Origin: Loxodes magnus
Lineage: Eukaryota > Ciliophora > Karyorelictea > Loxodida > Loxodidae
DNA length: 64,000 nucleotides
Reading direction: 5' to 3'
Assembly: GCA_946699065.1 (NCBI GenBank)
Contig: CAMPDV010000207.1
Span: forward strand, 372,001-436,000
The notes under the pieces were generated by a model. It was not told the origin of the DNA, did no database searches, and saw nothing but the letters and a program-made list of their open reading frames with translations. This document shows positions 1-12,999 of this stretch, piece by piece (within the stretch, counting starts at the first letter, position 1; every line of letters starts with the position of its first letter). Both the position numbers and the translations under genes were made by a program.

Positions 1-175
1 TGAATTCATTTCTATAATAGAAATAAGTGAGAAGCTTCTAAATCTTTAAGATTAGAACAGAGTTCTTATTTAGTCACTCCTATTCCAAATTTTCCAAACA
101 TTTAGTTCCATGTGCCTTTCTTAAAAGTCTTCTTAGGAATAAAATCTTAATAAGGTAGTTTTCTTACTAAGACAT
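1..175 (-). pseudogene. Kelch-like family F1, 5' part of a copy cut by the window edge
   Basis: Read on the minus strand with TAA/TAG as Gln, this starts at the ATG of 173-175 and gives MSQQEN followed by the family block IKILFLRRLLRK. Around codon 26 the frame is lost: the expected GIGVTKYELCSN block is still recognisable near 60-110, but in another phase. This copy is therefore frameshifted. It is the N-terminal end of a gene whose body lies outside the window. The flank (about 200-235) carries a degenerate form of the F1 upstream element. Confidence 0.75.
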
Positions 176-372
176 TTATTTTATAATGCTACTTAAAATA
201 TTAAGTATTTAAATAAAATACACGTATCTACACTTAGATTCAATTATCAATTTAGTTTAAAATGAATACTATAAATTTTTAGTGATTAAAAGAAATGCGT
301 ATAATTATTAAAATCATGGTTCCACTCATTTGAGAGATAGAAGATTAAAATTAAAAATATTATATATAAAAA

Positions 373-1190
373 ATGGCTTCTAAGAAATAATCGAATCAAA
401 ACTAACAGGACATCGACTAGTAAAACTCTCTAATCGAAACATACTCCTTAGGAGCTGAAAATAAAAAATTTAAAAAATCTCTTCTAGAATTTTTTTAACG
501 ATTAGACTCTCTAATTTTATTGTGCAACAGCTATAAAATGAAAATCAATTACTAAAAATGGAAATCAGCAATAAAACATCCATTTCTTAAGTTATCTAAT
601 AACTGGAAAAAATGGAGTTAAAACTTAAAGATACTAACAAGCAAAATAATTATAAATAACTTATTTCTCCTCATAATGATCCTATGGTAGTGGATTAGCG
701 TTATTCCAAAACAATTCTAATCGGAAAAAAATTAAAAATGGAAAAAATGTTGAAAATGTCAAAATTTAGGACGTATCTTCAAAAAAAGTACATCAAAATG
801 CTTCTTTTGTTAAAGAAATGGACATATGTTTAAAAACTACTGGCACTTTAGAGAAAACAGAAATAAGAAAGTAAAAAGTTATGAAATGACATGTCTAAGT
901 TATACTGTTCCCCAGAAGGAATACTTTATAAGAAAAGGCATACGGTGGAGGTTAATTACTGTTTGATATAGTAAACGCTCAAAAAAGAAGAATGAGGCAA
1001 ATGTATGGACCTAGTTGAGACTGAAACAAAATCCTACTGTCAAAAAGGGATAAATTAGCATGATTCGATACGTAATAGAAGAATACGAGTCTAGTAATTC
1101 GAGAGAAGAATGGAGTGGCCCCATTTATATTTGAGAAAACTTATAAACTGATTCCGTGACTAACCTAGCAAAGGAAAAAGTTACGTAAAT
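373..1190 (+). pseudogene. Gag-like coiled-coil ORF, frameshifted
   Basis: The start reads MASKKQ, the same first six codons as the gag-like ORF at 36194. A charged coiled coil follows in a shifted frame (about 500-700, with FIVQQLQNENQLLKMEIS). A later frame (about 740-1190) contains KKVHQNASFVKEMDICLKTT and LEKTEIRKQK and uses TGA at probable Trp positions. At least two frameshifts separate these blocks. I see no clear zinc knuckle. I assign it to the degraded gag-like family from its N-terminus and layout; the C-terminal part is unidentified and runs into the kinase relic at 1.2 kb. Confidence 0.4.
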
Positions 1191-1199
1191 AGATTATTA

Positions 1200-1860
1200 T
1201 TATCTAAATTTAACAGCATTTATTATATATTACAAAGTAACTATCTTGGTAATTATATTTCTAAATAAGTTTGTATGTAGCGTTAGGTTTAGATTGTATA
1301 CATGAGAAAAATATATCCATAGAGATTTGAAGAATAACAATATTTTATTAGAATCCAATTCGAGAACTAAGATTACTGATTTTGAGTTATCGATAATAAG
1401 AACTTTAATCCAAAACCATAGAATCAAAGAGATAATTTTTAATATCCTTTGAATGGCTCTTGAATAATAAGCTAAAAATCAAAATAATGCAAATAATCAT
1501 ACTTATTTTCATTAAGTTTTTATTTTTGGAGATAGAAACTTGATTAGTGTCATTTCAAGAAGTAGAGAAGTAGTTCAAAAAAGACGATGTATTAAGAATA
1601 TAGAGAGGAAATCCTTGAGGATTGTGGCTTATCCTCAAAACTATAAATAAATAATATATAATTATGTTTATAAATTCCAGTTAACAAATAATCTGTAAAC
1701 TATATAAAGATTTTATAAAGCAGCCTATAGAAATAGTAAATTTAATAAAAGAAGGTTGCACCAACTATTGAAAGTACCAATCCCTAAATGGATAACTTAA
1801 ATCTCAAAAAGAAGAAAAGAAACAGCAATTTAAGTTTAAACCAAGCAACAAATATAATAC
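1200..1860 (+). pseudogene. Protein kinase C-lobe relic
   Basis: After YVALGLDCIHEKN a one-base shift leads into IHRDLKNNNILLE and KITDFELS. These are the HRD catalytic loop (HRDLKxxN) and the DFG motif, here changed to DFE. Downstream, WMALE corresponds to the activation-segment WMAPE (its W is TGA), and a C-lobe-like stretch ends near KVPIPKWIT. The N-lobe (glycine loop, VAIK lysine) is not recognisable upstream. With the altered DFG, the frameshift and no N-lobe, I call it a dead kinase gene, probably tyrosine-kinase-like from the WMAPE form. A second copy lies at 54490-55130. Confidence 0.7.
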
Positions 1861-2250
1861 AAAATATAATAATAAAAAAATTTAAAAAAATGAAGGAATG
1901 AATTAATTAATTTACGTGATTTCACCTTTATTTGGTTAATCAAAAATAGAAAGTTTAATGTTAAATAAAAGAGACTTCATATTGGTTTGGATCTTGTTTA
2001 TCATACGTCCTAAGAATTTTTAACTCTTTTTTCTGAGAGTTTCTGATAGATCGATTCCTAGTTTTTAAATATTTAACCTTCTTAATTTTTAAAAAGTTTA
2101 AATTAAATATAAACTTCATAGAAATGGAATATATACTTTATTTTAATACAAAATAGACAATTTATTAATTAAATATATTTTATTAATCTAATTTTTCATT
2201 TATTTAATAAAAAATATCAAAAAGAGAAAAATAAGTTAAAAAATAAAAGG

Positions 2251-3021
2251 AATACGAAAAGTATTTCTTGCTCCCAAAAAGTAGGAGTAAGTGGTATCTG
2301 GAATATCTAAGACTTGAAAAAAACAGACAAGAAGGTTGTTCATACAATTGAAACTCCTACTTTTGAAGAAAAACCTAGAAAATAGGCAAATTATATTAAA
2401 GCAAGAATTATCGGAATTCACCACGATAGTGCAGATAAGCTGAGAATAGCTAGACAAAATGATGCGTAACCTCCAGAAGGAAATTAAAAGGCTGAAATAG
2501 AATTAAAAAACGCTAATGGAAAACCTAAGCATCTAAAAAAACATATAATCAAGAATCGTGTTTCAGAAGAGAATTAAACGCCTTTAAAAGAATATCCAAA
2601 GATTAAAGTAGTTAAACTTAAATCTAATAAAAGAAAGTATCAGGAACTAGACTGGAATAAAGAATAGTGGAAAATAATAAAGATTTTAGCATAATTGAAC
2701 AAATAGATTAAAGAAGTAATTCAATATTAGTAGAAAACAAGATGAAATTAGAGAATATTCAAGATTCTTTAGTATCTGAAAAAAATTCGCAAGGCAACAA
2801 AGATGAAATGCTACTTCTGTATAAGTGAAAAGCATTTCTATCAAAAATGTTAGTTATTTATAAAAAATAAAGGGTTTACTGAGAAGAAAGAAATTGATTA
2901 GAAAAGAAGCAATTACATTAATATAGAAAGATGCTTTGCGCCAAATAGGGAATTATCTAAAAAAAGAACAAATAATCCAGAAATAAATTGTAAAAAAAGA
3001 AAGTTTTATATGGACAGTTGA
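2251..3021 (+). CDS. Gag-like protein with CCHC zinc knuckle
   Basis: A single frame of about 256 codons stays open to the TGA at 3019-3021. The protein is Lys/Gln/Glu-rich, with a helical stretch LAQLNKQIKEVIQYQQK before the knuckle CYFCISEKHFYQKC (CX2CX4HX4C, about 2812-2853). This is the nucleic-acid-binding knuckle of retrotransposon Gag proteins. One internal TGA falls at a plausible Trp (KTRWNQR). No in-frame ATG is visible at the expected start, so the 5' limit is arbitrary and may follow a frameshift. It is the best-preserved knuckle in the window. A decayed copy lies at 56370-57135. A stray host gene is possible, but the recurrence of the fold around the window favours a mobile-element origin. 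Confidence 0.6.
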
Positions 3022-4516
3022 GTAATCCTGATTATATTTATTATATAACTAAAATAAATGCAAAATAAGCTTATTCATTTTCTGGGATTTTCAACCCAAT
3101 CAGAGCAGCCGATTTTCAGTGAGAAGATAAAATAATAAGTTACCCATAAAGACAATTAAAAAAATTTAAAATTATTGACATTTTATTAATATACTAATTG
3201 CAAATAATTATAAATTAAAAATGTTTAAAAATTTTAATTTAGTAAGAACTATTTTTATTTATCTAACAAATCTTTCAATAAAAATTAATTTATAAAGTTT
3301 TATTTAACTTTAAATATAAAACTTGTTGAAAAAATGTTTACCTTAATTAATACTAAATTATAAATATTTTTAATCATTAATCTATATATTATAAAAAGCG
3401 AAAAAGCTTATTTCTATTATTATATGAATGAACAGAAGTAAATTGTTTACTGTAAGAAAATAGTTGCATTAAGATATATTATCATTTTTACATATTTATA
3501 CAAAATTTTTATTTGTTTGATCTATTACAATAACACAAAAAAGAGGGATGAAAATTAGTATAAGTTTAGCAATAAAAATAACTTAAGGGTTATAACACGT
3601 AATTGATTAAATAAAGATAATTTAATTTTAGTTTAATGGGGTAAATTCCTTGTTTGGTGCATTTAAAAATATATTCAATATAGATAATTGATTCTTATAG
3701 AGAAAATAGACAAAAATTTAACAAATTTGATTAATAAATTTAATAATTTATACATTTAAAATTTAAATAAAGATATAATTAATTTATATAAGATAATAAA
3801 TATTTCATCAAACAGAATTAGAGTAATAAGGCAAGCTCGAAAAAATAAACTATGCATCTAAATTCTTTTAATAGAATAATATGCTAACATAATATAAAAA
3901 ACTATTAATATAAAAATTGTGATTATAATCAATAATTTAAAATTTTTATTTAATTTAAAAGTTAATTTAGTTACAAAATAAAATATATAGAAAATAGATT
4001 TTATTAAAAAGCAATATTAATTCTAAATTACGTAAAAGATTATTAAATAAATATGATAAAATACTTCCCTTCAAATTTTCAATTATTATTTTTCTTTTAT
4101 TTTAAAAAATAAGAAAATTAATTAAAAGAATCATTTAATTCACTTTTTTCTACTGAAAATTATATAAAATATATTATTTAAATTTTTAATGGTGAAATTA
4201 ACAAATCAATCTATATTAAAAAAAAAAAAAAATTGCAAAGAAAAGAAAGTGTTAAATTAAAAAAAATTATATTATTTGTTATCTTTAAATTCATTTAAGG
4301 CTAGGATAAATACTTTTATTTTTAATTTCAATTTATTTTTAATTTTTTTATCATATTTCCTTTAATTTAAAATTTATAGACCTTAAGAGTGTTTTTTTAA
4401 TTAAATGCAATTCTAATAAAAGAAATTAATACTTAACTAGAGATCAAATTTAAGCTGAAATAAATATTTAATAGTAAGAATTTTAAATTAGTTTTAAATT
4501 AAATTAAATTTTTCAA
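3022..4516. other. AT-rich spacer within block A; no gene seen
   Basis: No conserved frame, motif or RNA-like structure could be supported. The sequence is shared with about 57.2-58.5 kb only as part of the duplicated block. Confidence 0.6.
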
Positions 4517-5467
4517 TCAAGTTTCTTTTGAAGTAAATGCTATGGACCACACTCCTTTTTTTATTTCGTAAATAAAAAGATTACAAGTATGATTAAACTG
4601 GTATACGAAACTTTATTATTAATAAGGATTTGCTACTAAGCAACTATCATTCCCTTCAAAAATTTTTCCATGTTAATAGCATTTTTCTTTTACTATATCA
4701 AAAATTTAAGTTTCCAAAAATTGATTCCAGTTATTATAAACTAAAATAGATTATTTACTCGGTAATTCAGAAGACATAGTAGTAACCTTTGCTGGCAAAC
4801 ATTCACTCACCTCTTCTCATTGATTGTTTTTTACTTGTAATCTTCTTATTTTATTTTGATATTCTTACTAAGAATTAACTCCTCCAAAAGCATAGACATA
4901 TGGCAGTTTTATATTGGCTCCAAATCCTCATAAATAATTACCGCACTAGAACATATCTTGAATTTAAGTTGTACTTTATCGTTATTTAAGATTAAGCATT
5001 TCACAAGAATTCGTCCTTCACCCACTAAGAAAAAACATTAAATTTTGGTTAAAAGCAATTCCATGTAATCCCCTTTAATATTTCATTTAACTTTCTTCAC
5101 ATTTATTTAAGTTGTAAAAACTTAATCTGCTTAATGAACATCCACCTGAAATTATCAAATTATTTTCATTTAATTGTGATACTCGAGTATAATTTGAACT
5201 AAGAGATTATATTTCTTTTGAGGATTTATCTATTACTTTTTGCTTTATATCATACTCATATAAGATACAGGAATTATAAAGGAAAGTTTTATAAACTTTG
5301 ATATAATCATAGGCAAAGTTTGGACAGATTTCGTACTTTATGTTTCCTAATCCTATTTTTTAGAAACTATAATTTTCATTTTTTTAGTTTTATCTAAGAA
5401 CTTTTCTAAGAAAAACGATCTTAACTATATTTAGTTGTTTACTGGATTTGAAAACCTCTTGATTCAT
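4517..5467 (-). CDS. Kelch-like protein, subfamily F2, intact (316 aa)
   Basis: The ATG at 5465-5467 and the TGA at 4517-4519 are in phase: 951 bp, 316 residues. The protein starts MNQEVFKSSKQLN and has the family block IVFLRKVLRQNQKN, then KIGLGNIKYEICPN. Kelch-type features follow: SGG near residue 130, FGG near 215 and downstream tryptophans (NNQWEEV) at blade spacing, expected to form a beta-propeller used in protein binding. TGA encodes Trp at LSGW, NYLWGFG and NNQWEE; TGG encodes Trp at YNNW and KKGVW. The end KET-stop is shared with 60689-60691. No signal peptide or membrane segment is seen. Function beyond a kelch-like scaffold is unknown. Confidence 0.85.
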
Positions 5468-7880
5468 TTTTATTAATAAAAATTAAGTTTACACAAAACA
5501 TCAAAAAAGCATTGTAATTTTTAATTATATTATTTTATATTTTATTACTTAAAGAAATTAAATACTTTATTAGCTTTTAATTTAAAGAGTATTGTTTCAT
5601 TATTTGTTAATATTATATTTTTTAATCACTTTTATATATTATTAATATCATAAATTTATTAATAAAAATAATCATTTTATCCTTGGTTTAAATTTATTTT
5701 ATTTTTTAACAAATAAATGAAAGAATTTTTAATACCATTAAATGATCTAATAAACAAGAATTATTTAATTTGTAAAACGTCTTTTAAAATAAAAATATGT
5801 ATCATATGATTTGTTTATTTTTATAACTGCTCTTATTTAATAATTGATTTAATCAATATAAATCTATTTTTTAATTTTAATTTTAGTAAGTAATTTTTTA
5901 CCCGAATTTCTGAATATGATAAATTAAATTTATAATTTAGTTTTTTTCTGTAAAAAGACATTTATTTAAAAGGATTTAAATTTAAATTATATAATCGTAG
6001 AAATAAATTAAGCTATAAAATTCAAAAGATAATTACTAAATTTTTGGTTAAATATTAAAAAAGAAATTATTTTTTAAATTAAAATCTTGTTACTTTTTAT
6101 AAGCAAAACTAATAAATTTTCAACTTGAAAATGTATTATATTTTAATAATTATTTGAGTAATTTTAGTATTGATTAAGATAAGAAAAATGGTAATTTTAT
6201 TTATAATAAATTAAATTAAATTTAGTGTAAAGTATTAAATTATTAATTATTATTTAAATTTTAAAACTTCTATATTATCAACTTAATAAATTAATTTATA
6301 TCACTTTTTAATTAAGTTCTAATATAATTAAATAGCATTTTATATATTCTATTTTATATAAAAATAATTAATATATTCTTTTTATAGAGATATAAATATA
6401 TTGTTTTTAAGTATAATAAGATTAAAATATACAATTAAAGTAAACAAAAAATTGCGATTTTAATTATTTTTACTTTTAAATATTCTTAGATTAAAGTAAA
6501 ATAATTAAATTTACAGCTTATAAAAGCTAGGTTTAGGAAATATACGAATGAAATTTATCCAAATATAGCTTAAAATAATATAAATATTGATGTTGTTCAT
6601 ATTAAATCATCTATATCAATTTAAATAATTTTTTCTTTTAATTTTAATAAAAAGAAATTTTAATAATTGTAATTTTTTTATTTTTAAATAAGATGTTATT
6701 TTGTCAGATATTTTAACTTTTAAATTTACTATTTAAAATAAATTATATAATAAATTTTATTTTTACTATTAAAATTACAAGAAAATAAAATTTTAAGATT
6801 TAGTTCCTTTAACTAAAAATCAAAAAATAAAGTATAAGATATATTGATATATACTAAAAATAACTCATTTAATAAAACATTTTATTTGAAACAGAATATT
6901 AACCAAAAATCTTTCGATTTAAAAATTGATATTGCTTGATAAATTTAGAATAAAAATATTTTGCATATATTTTATCTTAAATTATATAAAAATTCATAAA
7001 ATTTCGTTTTGTATTCCTTTTAAGGTTTTTAATTTGAAATTGTTTTTTGCATAGAGAATAAAATATGATATAAATTTACATTCAAGTTATTTATACACAA
7101 TATGCATTTTAACTAGAATTTAAATAATCAATAGTTTAAAATTGTTAAAAAGTAAAGTAGAAAAATTTAAAGGTTGATATATTTGATTAAATCAAATTTA
7201 AATCTATTTAAAAAATAGTTAATATAGCTCTATCTAAATTTTATTTCAACTTATATGAAAATGCAAATATATATTTTATAAAAATTTAATTTCTATTTCA
7301 TTAATTAATTTTATTTTCTTTTAAAATATTACTTTAAATACAAATTTTTATAAAAATCCAATTAATTTTTATCTTTTTAACATCTTAATACATACAATCT
7401 ATCTATATACGAAGAAAAAAAGGAATGCAGTATAAAGCATTTTCTTCATAAATAGCTTGACTCAAGTACTTTAATAGAATTAAAAATAAATTTTTTATAT
7501 TTAATCTTTATTTATATTTAAAATTAACTTATAAATATATAATTATTTTAATTTTTTACTTTTTTTTATTTAAAATTTTCGTAATTAAAAATATTTAAGT
7601 GTTACCTTTTAATTTCAGCTTTAAAATTTTAAGGAATTTCTAAAGTCTTTTTAATTATGAAACAAATGAAAAATTTTGGTAAATTAGAATAAAGAATTAG
7701 TTTTATAAACGAAATATTGTTAATTAAATAATTTTATCATATAATATATTAATACCTTTACAATTGAATCAAATGTTTTAAATTTATAAACATAAGATAA
7801 AAAGAGATTATTTATTTATATTAAAATTAGGTTTAAAATAAATTTTATAATGTCATAATAAAGCATTAAATTAATATCTG
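5468..7880. other. Very AT-rich region without a recognisable gene
   Basis: The first 550 bp belong to duplicated block A. The rest is almost entirely A and T, with no protein-like frame in either strand and no repeat I could tie to the other families. Confidence 0.6.
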
Positions 7881-7882
7881 AG

Positions 7883-7905
7883 GTTCTGAATCTGAATCTG
7901 AATCT
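7883..7905 (+). repeat. Short tandem hexamer, CTGAAT-type, about 3-4 units
   Basis: Consecutive CTGAAT units lie 20-40 bp before the ATG of the gag-like ORF at 7922. This is a simple repeat with no further evidence of function. Confidence 0.6.
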
Positions 7906-7921
7906 TCTATGTAAAAGCAAA

Positions 7922-8686
7922 ATGAATAAAGAAAAATTTAATTAAAATCATGATAATTATAACTCAATAATATAAAAAAGAGAGCAACTTGATAAAATGA
8001 ATGCTATCAAAAGAGGAGTAGAAAACCTGAAAGGATAATAACAATCCACTTCTAACATCCACTCCTCCAAGATAGGCAGGTGAGCACTAATATCTATCAA
8101 CGATGCATTAGAAGATATCTCAAAAAACAAAATAACTGAGGAAGAATTCAGCATACGAAAATTTACGACAGATAACGATTGAGCGACCTAGAATAAAAAA
8201 AATAATTTTAATGGTTTCAAGACAGATTTAAAAAATGATCTTTGGATTAACCAGAACTTTAATGAAATATAAAATTAGCTAGAATAACTTCAACTTGAAA
8301 TCGACATTCACATATGATATTTAGATTCACATACACCCTGTAATAACTCAAAGGAACAATATGAGACGAAAGTACAAGAATTGGACCTTTGCTACATCAA
8401 GAGTAAAAGACCTATTGAAACAAGATAAAATTAATTATGATCAAGAAAAAGACTCAAAAAATAGAAATATTTTTAAATCGAAAGGAATAATAAAAAAACA
8501 GATAAATTAAGCAATTTCAATGGAAATTAGGAAGTAAAAAAAAAGAAAAACCTTTAGTAAGAAATACTACATCTGTAACAGTACATGACATCTTTGGAAG
8601 AATTGCTGCTAAAATTAGAAGATCCACAAGAAAATATGAAAAAAAATAACTAATTTTTATCCAACATAACAAATTAAAAGAATTGA
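7922..8686 (+). CDS. Gag-like protein, knuckle frameshifted (254 aa frame)
   Basis: One frame runs from ATG 7922 to TGA 8684-8686 (255 codons). It begins MNKEKFNQNHDNYNS and continues as a hydrophilic helical protein, with DLWINQNFNEIQNQLEQ about half-way. In-frame TGA falls at plausible Trp sites (GRW, DNDW, IHIW, QLW). Near 8560-8610 another frame gives YYICNSTWHLWKNC, clearly the zinc knuckle of the gag-like copy at 62808-63365 (CYYCKSKWHLWKNC) with the first Cys changed to Tyr. A late frameshift has therefore separated the knuckle from the body. I regard it as a decaying retroelement gag; the long open frame may be residual. Confidence 0.5.
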
Positions 8687-9600
8687 AAATGAATAAAATT
8701 TTGATTTAATATGTTCCAAAAAATTTGGCTAAATGCAATTTTTAAATGTAATTATTATCATATTAAAAATAATAATTTTTATTTTAAATATAATTAAATA
8801 AAATAAACTATTAAGTAAATCTTATAAATGTTGCAATTATAAAAAATTTTATTTTAATTAATATAAATAAATCATTTAATTCATATTATAAGCTTAAATA
8901 GTTAAATCTAATTGTATTATTACCTTTACTTATTTAATTTAGATTTAGAAATAAGCTTTTTGCTTTAAAAATTTTACTTTTATTATAAAAATTTTTTAAA
9001 TGTAATATTTTTTAATAAATATAACTATAATTAAAATTTATAAGTATAAGTAAGAATATTTAATTTTAAGTAAGCATCTTATAATTTTAAATATACTATA
9101 TCGTAATTTCTAAGAAATGTTTTAAATTATTTTCTTATAGTTTTAACTTTAATTTAATTCTAATTTTTATTTTATTTTAATACTATTCTTTCTTTTTAAT
9201 TTAATTTTTTTGCTTAAATATTAAAATTAATTATAATTTATTTTAAAGGATACATAACTAATTAGTTGATATAAAATTATTAAACTATATTATGCTTTGC
9301 AAATATTTGCATGCATTCTAAAGGATTAAATTCTAAATATAATTTGGATTGAAATATTCAGCTTAATCAGATTTATAATGTTTTAAGTAGCTAAAAAATA
9401 TGTTAGTGCTAAATATTTAGATTATAATTATAATAAGTGATAAAAATACACCTTTAAAAATTCTTTAACGTTTAGTCTTTATAAAAATAAGAATTCTATA
9501 TAATGATTATCCTTTTATTCTTTTATAAACTTACATTTCTGTTTATTATAACTTTTTCGTATTAGCAAAAATTGAGTTATTTTCAAATTAAGAGATATTA
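8687..9600. other. AT-rich intergenic stretch; nothing recognised
   Basis: No conserved frame or repeat relation to the other families was found on either strand. Confidence 0.6.
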
Positions 9601-9612
9601 AAAAATGAAAAA

Positions 9613-10250
9613 ATGATTTACAAGCAGATAATATAAACTGTAATAAGCTTGTTTAAAGAGATTAGGCATTTAAAGAAAGATAATAGATAATTTTGGAATA
9701 TTTTAACAAACATAAAGAAACTGACTAAAGACTTGTATCTCAAGTAAAGATATAAATGTTTTTTAATGCAATAAATTAGAATAACCTATCTAACATCTAG
9801 TTTCAGAAATAGCTAATATAAAAGTAAAATGTAAAAATAAAATATATAGTTAAATAGTAAAAAGAACTGAGAGACAAAATTAAAATCTGATCTAATGCAA
9901 GTAGAAGATGTTAGGTGCAAAATAAGAAAAGGGAAGAAACAATACTACTATCGCAGATAGACGAAGTATCTATAAAAAACATGTTAAAAGTTTTTATTAT
10001 TCAAAAATTAGTACCGAAAAAACGACAAAAATCATTAAAAAAATTAAAAAGAAATATGGAAGAAGTAATAGAAGAAAATAAGAAAATAAGAAAAGTTACA
10101 CTTTAATGATCTTTTTAAAATCTATTTAAAAAGAAAAAAATATTGTCAAAGGGAAGCTAATCATATATAGAACTGGATAATTATTGAAAATAATTCTTGA
10201 AGACTTTTTTACCTTAAAATAATGAAATTTAATGGAAACTAAACTGAAAA
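9613..10250 (+). pseudogene. Gag-like ORF with eroded zinc knuckle
   Basis: The frame from ATG 9613 is Lys-rich and helical (FKEIRHLKKDNRQFWN). It reaches MQVEDV, matching the MEIE linker of related copies, then YYYRRQTKYLQKTC near 9957-9998. Aligned with CX2CX4HX4C, this is the knuckle with Cys1 to Tyr, Cys2 to Arg and His to Tyr; only the last Cys remains. Metal binding is therefore lost. The frame stays open far beyond the knuckle, as expected by chance in this DNA, so the 3' limit is arbitrary. Confidence 0.45.
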
Positions 10251-10259
10251 TCTCTAAAA

Positions 10260-11284
10260 AACTCCATTCGTTATTTTATTTATATTATATTGCTTTCAAT
10301 TATTGATTTCCTTTAAATAATAAAATGTTTGCTTTTTATATTACAAACATAAATTCTTTAATAAATAACTTTATAGATTGCTTTATTTACAATTTATAAC
10401 TAAGATTAAAATACAAAGGAAAGAATCATGAAGTAAAGATATAAACTTTAATACTTAATTAAACTAAAATTATATAAATTTAAATTTAAGACATCTAAGT
10501 TCTTACTTTTTACAACTTTAATTTTACTCTTTGTCTTATTCTACAAATTTTAAAAAGAAAATAATGGATAAGATATTTTATTATCATGACTTTAAAATTA
10601 TAATTAATTTTTACTTAATAAAACGAATTAAAATAATAAACCTTAGAAATTATTTTTAAAATTTAAGATATTTTTCCGAATTTATATGATATTTAATACT
10701 TTTTCTCAATTAAAGAATCAATTTAAATATAGATATACCAGATAAAATAATCATATGGTTTTAATTTAAATATTAATAATTATTATTTTCTATAATATCA
10801 ATATTTACATTTTTAGATACTATACTTAATTTAAATCGAAAGATTAGTTGAAATTAAGTTTTAAACTTAAAATTATAATTTCAATAATTAAACAAAATGA
10901 TAAATATAAATTATATCTTTTCAAACTAATTTAGATTTTTAATCTCTGAAAATATAAAATATTTGAATTTATTTTTATTTTATAATTAAATTATGTGAAA
11001 ATATCCTTGTAATGAAAGTAGAAGCTTTTATTATTTAACAATTCATAAAAAGATATTTTTTATTCTTTTATCATTAGATTTATTGATGATTTATCAAGCA
11101 ATTATAATTTATATAAATTGCTCATTTTATAATATATTAAGCTTGATTATTTAAATAAATAAAATAATGATTTAAAGCATGAAAAATTAAATAATTTATG
11201 AATAACTAATTTTATAAGACTTTTTATTAGTATAATTATATATAAATTCAAATTAATTATTTAGCAAGTTAATGCTTTGCTTTA
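10260..11284. other. AT-rich intergenic stretch; nothing recognised
   Basis: No motif, no homologous frame and no structured RNA could be seen. Confidence 0.6.
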
Positions 11285-12312
11285 TCATATATTTTTAAAT
11301 TTTAGTTTAGAAAAATTTTATTTTAAGTATATTAATTTTAAGTTTTATAATCCTTTGGTAAAGTTTTCGCTCTTGCTTCTATATTTTATCCATTTTTTGC
11401 TACATATATCATAGTTAAATAAAATGCTATTCTAGTCGAAGTGAAACACGGTATTTCCACATAAAGTTGGTTGTGTAAAACTAATATTTTAAAATGAAAT
11501 TTATTCAGAAATTGTATTTAATTTTTTAGATCAAATATCAATGTATCAAGACTATAATATCCGTTATTATAAATAAGAAATGAATTCATTTTAGGTATGT
11601 AAACAGCTGAAGTTGTGGCTTCTTTGTTCAATTAAATTTTACTTTCTTCTAAGGTATTTTAAGTTTTATCGTATATCTAAATTTTATTAAGTGCTGTAAA
11701 CTTTTGAAACTAAAATCCTCCAAATATATAAAGCCTAGAAGTGGTTTAATCACATCCAAAATAACTAATAGGGATATTTATCTACTTTATTTGTTTAAAA
11801 TTATGGGTTTTCATACTAAAAATTTCGCATTCAAAAATGTCTGTTGATTAATCATTTTTCCAAATTTATCCTGAAATTATAAAAGTAAAATTATGATTAT
11901 CAGAATTAGTTCTATGACATTATCTTTCTTATTACATGCTAAATAATAAAGTTTCTCTATTTTATTAATTAATTTCAAATCTTATTTTTTCTTATTCAGA
12001 AATCCCTGAAATTATTAAAGTACTATTATTAATTTGTTCAACAAAAGAAGATGCTTAAATATTTTAAGTTCTTATCACTTCATTTTGCTAAGTATTTTTA
12101 TAAACATGATAAGTAATTTTAATATCTGTCTTCAATTGTATAGTAGAAATAAGTGAGAAGTTTCTGGAATCTTTTAAATTAGAGCAGAGTTCATATTTGG
12201 TTATTCCTATTCCGAATTTACAAAATTATTAGTGTCCATTAAATTTTTGAGCTTTTCTTAAAAGTTATCTTAGGAATAAAATCTTAATAAATTATTTTTC
12301 TTACTAAGACAT
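11285..12312 (-). pseudogene. Kelch-like family F1, near-complete copy with one late frameshift
   Basis: The ATG at 12310-12312 opens a continuous family frame for about 280 codons: MSQQEN start, FGIGITKYELCSN, SG and FGG kelch positions, SAVYIPKMNSFLIYNNGYY. The phase then changes near 11465, after which the C-terminal block resumes (GNTVFHFDQNS, SKKWIKY) and ends at TGA 11285-11287. It is one of the more divergent F1 copies: the conserved NIW position is Leu, and the upstream CGTGT element is not recognisable. A single indel may be a true mutation or a sequencing error, so activity cannot be excluded. Confidence 0.75.
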
Positions 12313-12999
12313 TTATTTTTTTAAAGTTATGAAAAATTACCAGTATATAATAAATGCATACGTAGATCCACGTCATTAAAGTGTTTTTAATTAATTGTCA
12401 TTTTATTTATAAATAAATACTATAAACCAATTATGATTAAAAGAAACCAAATTGATTGATAAAATGATTATTTACTCTTTTTATTCGCAATCTTGTAAAT
12501 GCTTATGCATCCTATAAAATTTATAAATTTAACTAAAGGGTTGGTTTAATTATTCCTTAATTTAATATTTCAATTTATTAGACTACAAACTATATACTTA
12601 AGAAAGTAATTTATAACTTTAAATATAAGTTTATTTAGTTGTAATAATGACTTTAATTTATATTTATCATTACTATTTTTTACTAATTTTAAGATTTAAA
12701 TATTTAGATATTTCTGACTTGAATGAATCCAAATAATATAAATTATTTTATTTACTGTATTTAAATTTACTTTAATAATATGATATGCTTGCTTAAGAGC
12801 TTTGAAAAGCTTATTTATAATTATTTAACTTTTTATTTTAGATTTTTTGTGTAGACTTTAATCTATTCTTGTATTTAAGCTGCTTAAAGATTTTTCATGC
12901 TTCTTTTTCTTCTTAAAATTTTCTTATTATATTATTAAAAAAAATAATCTTTAGCAAGTCTTTATTTTTTTATCTAATTAATCCTTATTTTATCTAATT

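Larger units (their letters stand above)
1200..6020 (+). repeat. Duplicated block A, first copy (direct repeat of 54490-60205)
   Basis: The order kinase relic, gag-like knuckle ORF, AT-rich spacer, F2 kelch gene, AT-rich spacer is repeated at 54490-60205 in the same orientation. Long stretches are recognisably similar, for example around 1750/55060, 2270/56390 and 4740/58930. The second copy has about 1 kb of extra sequence (55.2-56.2 kb) that is absent here. Divergence includes many small indels, so the duplication is not recent. Confidence 0.85.

Noticed and set aside
5468-7880. Long TGA-free frames in the AT deserts as genes
   Set aside because: With only TGA as stop and a very low G content, runs of 60-100 codons are expected by chance. 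Composition is low complexity and no copy is conserved elsewhere.
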